Part shown: positions 60,576-64,000 of the stretch, piece after piece
How the letters are laid out: each line of letters starts with the position of its first letter
Numbering within the stretch: position 1 is the stretch's first letter
Assembly: GCA_029260655.1 (NCBI GenBank)
Contig: JAJDCU010000047.1
Span: 1-64,000 of the forward strand
Direction: 5' to 3'
Length of the DNA stretch: 64,000 nt
From: Phycisphaeraceae bacterium
GTDB lineage: Bacteria; Planctomycetota; Phycisphaerae; Phycisphaerales; Phycisphaeraceae
Translations under genes and position numbers: made by a program
Notes under the pieces: generated by a model
The model's input: the letters and a program-made list of their open reading frames with translations, nothing else
Told to the model about the DNA's origin: nothing
Databases searched by the model: none

Positions 60576-61446
60576 CGATCACCTCGATCCGGTCTATCTT
60601 CGGCCCGATCCCTAGCGCCGCAACGCGGTCGAACATGACACGCATCGCTTGGCGCACATCCTGTGGCAGATTCAGGGTGTCCTCGTTGCTGAACATCTGA
60701 ACGTGCTGTGCGGCGCAGCCCCGGCCGAACCTGCTGGCGAACTCAAACGCCTCGTCGAAGTGGTCCTTGCTCCACCGAAGCGACCGCCGACAGGTGTTCG
60801 CGATATCGTTGCAGAGGTCTTGGCCGAGCGCCTTGCGGACGATGTTCAACCCCACCGGCAGCGGCAGCCCGGTGTCGTCGCACCATGAGGCGCCCAGGTC
60901 GGTGACTTTACGCAAGCCCTTTTCGCCGAAGAATAGAAGCTCCTCGTGGATCATCACCCCGGCGTCGAACTCCCCGGCGACGATCGCGTCGGCGATCTCG
61001 TTGTACCGGTGCTCGATGAATTGCGCCCCGGGGCAGAACATCATCGCCAGCGCCCCGCCGGTCGTGGGGATGCCGGCGACCGCGACGCGCTTGCCGCGCA
61101 GATCGCCGGTGGCGCTGTAGTGTTTGGATACCAGCACCGGGCCGTACCCGCGTCCGACACTGTTGCCGACCGACAACACCGCGTACCGGTCCGCCAGCGC
61201 CGGGTAGGCAACCGACGACACGCCGACCACATCAAACGCTTCCTGCGCCGCGGCGCGATTCAGTGCGATGATGTGATCGCGCTGGAATCGCGCGGTGTAG
61301 TCAGGGGTTTCCAGCCCGACCCGGTCGAACTCCCAGCCGTAATAATTAAACGCATCATCGCTGTCGGGTGTGTAGGCGATGCTCAATGTGCGCGGGACGA
61401 CCCCAGGCAAGCGTTTGCCGGTGAGGTTGTCGGAAAGAACGGTCAT
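60568..61446 (-). CDS. MqnD-family protein (1,4-dihydroxy-6-naphthoate synthase-like)
   Basis: A 292-residue protein of the VitK2_biosynth family, with the two-lobed periplasmic-binding-protein fold acting as an enzyme. GVMIHEELLF contains the catalytic His of MqnD, and TDLGASWCDDTGLPLPVGLN and AYTPDSDDAF are family signatures. MqnD makes 1,4-dihydroxy-6-naphthoate in the futalosine menaquinone route. No other mqn genes are in the window, so it could be the real MqnD or a relative with another substrate. The ATG at 61446 overlaps the U32 stop by four bases; longer readings run into the U32 gene. Confidence 0.8.
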   Translation of the reverse strand: MTVLSDNLTGKRLPGVVPRTLSIAYTPDSDDAFNYYGWEFDRVGLETPDYTARFQRDHIIALNRAAAQEAFDVVGVSSVAYPALADRYAVLSVGNSVGRGYGPVLVSKHYSATGDLRGKRVAVAGIPTTGGALAMMFCPGAQFIEHRYNEIADAIVAGEFDAGVMIHEELLFFGEKGLRKVTDLGASWCDDTGLPLPVGLNIVRKALGQDLCNDIANTCRRSLRWSKDHFDEAFEFASRFGRGCAAQHVQMFSNEDTLNLPQDVRQAMRVMFDRVAALGIGPKIDRIEVIDG

Positions 61447-63497
61447 ATAAGGGTCTCTCGTTGATTGTGAAGCTGTCGCATGACGTGCGCTGTCGTGGCC
61501 GTATGTACGACCGAGCGGGGATACGGCCCCAAGTTGACGGGCCTTGGGCTCAAGTCCTCGACGACGCCCCAGTGTGTCCGCCATGAGCCATCGTCGAGGA
61601 GGCGTCCGGCGAGTTGATCGAGGCGGTGCCGATAGGTGCTTGTCACACGCGCGACGTGATCTGTCTGGTCAAACTGGCCGTCGATACGGATGGACGCGAT
61701 ACCCGGTCGGCAGAATCGATCGAGGATCGGCATCGCCCCGAGGTCGCATCCGGTCAGCAGGTGGTTGCGGCAGTGCTGGTCGGCGACGACAGGGCGGACC
61801 TGACCGTGCTTGTCTCGCAAACCAAAATCAACATGTCGGCAAGGCCCGCGGCAGACGTCTTTGCGGCCCACGGATGATCCGTGCAGCGCGATCACGCAAT
61901 GATCGATCAGCATCCCCAGCAGCGGGCCATGAACCTGTGCCTCGATGGGAAGCGATGCGCCGCCGGTCAGCTCGGCAAGGTCGGCAAGCCCCGCCTCGGT
62001 CGAGGCGCAGCATGCGTCGGCTCCCAGTTCGGCGAGTAACGCCACGGCCGCGCTGTTCATCAGGTTGAATCCGACATCGGCCACGATCGACGACGCCGGG
62101 CACAGCCGAGCCGCCAGCGCCAGCGTGCCGAGGTGATGAACCAGGACAAAGTCAAGCTCGGCCCCCGTCAGTTGACCGAGGACCCACCGCGTCTCTGCCC
62201 ATTCACGATCGGTCGTGATCCGCGGCGTGCGCAGCCCGACCTTCGCGCCGGCGCGGTGAGCCAGATCGATCACATCCGTCACGGCCTGAAGTTTCCAATG
62301 TTCCCCGCTGCGCTGAGACAGCTCGGCGGCGAGATAGATGCGATCTGCGCCGGCTTCAAGTGCGGCGGCGGCGGCTTCCGTACCGGATACACACACCGCT
62401 AACTCGATCATCTCGGCGCTCGCTGCCACCGTCTCCCGGTCTTGAGGGGGCAGTACGACGGCTTCGTCGGCGTCAGTCGGCTCGGCATGCCCGTTACTTA
62501 ACAGCAGGGGCTCACGACGACCGTCGGTATCCACCACGTCCCGGTGAGACGCGCCGCCTAGAATCGTCAGCGTGGACAGACGGCGGACCTGGCTGCGATA
62601 AACATCCTCGATCTGATCGACCGCCAGAGTAAACGAGGGGGGGCATTCGTAGTAGGCGTCGATGGCCTGCCGGTAGCTGTGGACGATCCCGCCAAGGTAG
62701 GCCGCGTCGCGCATACGGCCTTCAAGTTTCATGCAGTGGATGCCCGCCTGGACGATCTGCGGGATGTGCCGGATCAGGCACAGGTCCTTCAGCGCCAGCA
62801 GGTGCCCGCCCCCGACACGGCCGACGGCCTGCCCGTCGTCAAGGCGGACCAAGTCGTAATCCCAACGGCAAGGCTTCATGCACTCGCCGCGGTTGGCGCT
62901 CTTGCCGAACAGCACACCCGAGGTGTTGCAGTGCCCGCCGTGCGCCACGCACATGTCGCCGTGAACAAAGCACTCGACCTCGATGTCGGCGAGCCGTCCG
63001 ATCTCGCCGATCTGTGACAGGCTGATGTCTCGCGAAGTGATGATACGGCTCACGCCCAGACGCTTAAGCACGGCGGCGTGCTCATAATGATGCACGTTCA
63101 TCATCGTGCTGGCGTGAAGCGGCGTGTTGATCCCAAGCTCCCGCGCCAGGCGGAGCGTGGCCAGGTCGTGCACGATGATCGCATCGGCGCCTACCTCTTC
63201 GATCGAAGCGAGCAGGTCGGTCGCCTGCCCCAGTTCGGACTCGCCGATCAAGGCGTTGACGGTTACATAGATGCGCCGGCCTGCATCATGCACAAACTCC
63301 ACGGCCTGGCGGAGCTGCGTTTCATCGAAGTGGAAGTCCTTGCGGTGCTGCCGCATGTTCAACGTCTTGGCGCCGAGATAGACGGCATCGGCCCCCGCGT
63401 TGATGACGGCCTCGAGCGCATCGCGGCGACCTGCGGGCGCCAACAGTTCGATGCGGCGGGTCAGGCCCGTAATGCTCTCGTTGGTAGGCATGATCAT
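61443..63497 (-). CDS. large U32-family protein with two U32-like barrels
   Basis: A 684-residue U32 (collagenase-like) protein. The first barrel (about 12-300) carries CVAHGGHCNTSG and RGECMKPCRW, the cysteine pattern of U32 proteins that hold a 4Fe-4S cluster. The second (about 360-660) has DHC, CRGPC and a later HCRNHLL cysteine set. Members include UbiU/UbiV (oxygen-independent hydroxylation), TrhP and RlhA (RNA modification) and putative proteases. GGAG lies eight bases before the ATG at 63497. It overlaps the MqnD-family gene by four bases. A hydroxylase role in the operon's pathway is an inference. Confidence 0.82.
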   Translation of the reverse strand: MIMPTNESITGLTRRIELLAPAGRRDALEAVINAGADAVYLGAKTLNMRQHRKDFHFDETQLRQAVEFVHDAGRRIYVTVNALIGESELGQATDLLASIEEVGADAIIVHDLATLRLARELGINTPLHASTMMNVHHYEHAAVLKRLGVSRIITSRDISLSQIGEIGRLADIEVECFVHGDMCVAHGGHCNTSGVLFGKSANRGECMKPCRWDYDLVRLDDGQAVGRVGGGHLLALKDLCLIRHIPQIVQAGIHCMKLEGRMRDAAYLGGIVHSYRQAIDAYYECPPSFTLAVDQIEDVYRSQVRRLSTLTILGGASHRDVVDTDGRREPLLLSNGHAEPTDADEAVVLPPQDRETVAASAEMIELAVCVSGTEAAAAALEAGADRIYLAAELSQRSGEHWKLQAVTDVIDLAHRAGAKVGLRTPRITTDREWAETRWVLGQLTGAELDFVLVHHLGTLALAARLCPASSIVADVGFNLMNSAAVALLAELGADACCASTEAGLADLAELTGGASLPIEAQVHGPLLGMLIDHCVIALHGSSVGRKDVCRGPCRHVDFGLRDKHGQVRPVVADQHCRNHLLTGCDLGAMPILDRFCRPGIASIRIDGQFDQTDHVARVTSTYRHRLDQLAGRLLDDGSWRTHWGVVEDLSPRPVNLGPYPRSVVHTATTAHVMRQLHNQRETLI

Positions 63498-63516
63498 GGT
63501 GCGTGCTCCGGCTAAA

Positions 63517-64000
63517 TCAGTAAAGCCCGGCAACCGGGGGGGTGCCCGCCTTGGATAGCGGTCGGGGGTTGTCCACACCGGGCATCACGAACCTGGCGGG
63601 GGCGTCGATGGGTGGGGTGACGAGCCGGGCTTCGTCGCGCTCACACAGCCGGACGATCAGCATTGTCTCGTCGAGTCGTGTGACGCGCAGCCGTCCGGGT
63701 TCGCCGAACGGTGTAGGCTCGCCTTTTACGTCGGTCGTCTCGAAGATAAGCCGGTCGCCCAGCGGGAAGTAGGCGGGCGTTTTCCCTGCGTCGGCGCTCA
63801 ACTCCAGGCAGCAGCCCAGCAGCGTGTTGCCGTACCCGGACAGATGCACGGCATTGGGGAACGATTCGGTCTGGAGCTTGCGCAGCAGGTCCACATTAAG
63901 GGCCATGCCGCCGTAGTGGACGCCGCGGATGCGCAGCCGCTGCGGCTCGGTCATCACCTGCGCCAGGCGGGTCAGCACCGGCGGGGTTGCGAACAGTACG
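63517..64000 (-). CDS. adenylate-forming ligase (PaaK/LuxE-like), partial
   Basis: The last ~160 residues of a protein whose start lies beyond the right edge. HLSGYGNTLLGCC is in the position of the A5 motif (usually YGxTE), here with Leu for Glu. GEPGRLRVTRLDETMLIVRLCERDEARLV matches the following A7/A8-like region of phenylacetate-CoA ligase and LuxE-type enzymes. It would activate a carboxylate as adenylate. It ends 19 bases before the U32 gene and is the first visible gene of the operon. The missing N-terminus prevents a firmer call. Confidence 0.65.
   Translation of the reverse strand, partial: VLFATPPVLTRLAQVMTEPQRLRIRGVHYGGMALNVDLLRKLQTESFPNAVHLSGYGNTLLGCCLELSADAGKTPAYFPLGDRLIFETTDVKGEPTPFGEPGRLRVTRLDETMLIVRLCERDEARLVTPPIDAPARFVMPGVDNPRPLSKAGTPPVAGLY

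Overview
The window is GC-rich bacterial chromosome with closely packed genes. It most resembles a planctomycete of the Phycisphaerae type. The pointers are a surface protein ending in dockerin-type repeats plus a PEP-CTERM tail, a large conserved protein of the DUF4954 kind, a NagB/PIG-L fusion enzyme, many GTG and TTG starts, and lineage-typical regulators. The assignment is inferred from gene content; there is no rRNA here. I saw no tRNA, rRNA, CRISPR array, insertion sequence or prophage.

Left part (1-12.5 kb, + strand): amino-sugar and acetate metabolism. A ROK-family regulator has its own AT-rich operator candidate. It is followed by a NagB-like/PIG-L fusion, a canonical NagB, and phosphate acetyltransferase plus acetate kinase. 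Next come an acyl carrier protein and a Re-citrate-synthase-like enzyme ending at a clear intrinsic terminator. Then follow a DUF4954 protein, an unrecognised conserved protein and a phosphoheptose isomerase. Amino sugars feeding fructose-6-P and acetate, and acetate yielding acetyl-P/acetyl-CoA and citrate, form a plausible metabolic unit.

12.9-25.5 kb (+ strand): a 14-gene type IV pilus/type II secretion-like assembly locus. It opens with a histidine kinase and a STAS protein, continues with PilB/GspE, PilC/GspF, PilM, PilN, PilO and a PilP/GspC-like protein, and ends with seven (pseudo)pilins. Three of these are tandem paralogues with nearly identical N-terminal coding DNA. No secretin or prepilin peptidase gene is in the window. 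Downstream on the - strand are an HD-GYP protein with its receiver protein, and Dtd.

28-40.5 kb (- strand): a large repetitive PEP-CTERM surface protein, chorismate synthase (possibly leaderless), an S41 processing protease, ClpX, a small SHOCT-like membrane protein, a trigger factor with a lysine-rich tail, and a 2-dehydropantoate reductase. ClpP, often found between tig and clpX, is absent there.

40.9-44.6 kb (+ strand): a histidine kinase and a receiver-GGDEF-EAL protein, translationally coupled. 44.6-54.4 kb (- strand): an unknown membrane protein, then a Cus-type copper/silver efflux set (CusA, CusB, CusC) preceded by a His-rich DUF2231 membrane protein and a Cys/His-rich secreted protein.

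54.7-64 kb (- strand): seven tightly overlapping genes running off the right edge. They encode an adenylate-forming ligase (partial), a tandem U32 protein, an MqnD-family protein, a class III aminotransferase, a lipoprotein, a HpnB-like glycosyltransferase and a small MMPL/RND exporter. I cannot match this combination to a known pathway, and it is the best candidate here for an undescribed system.
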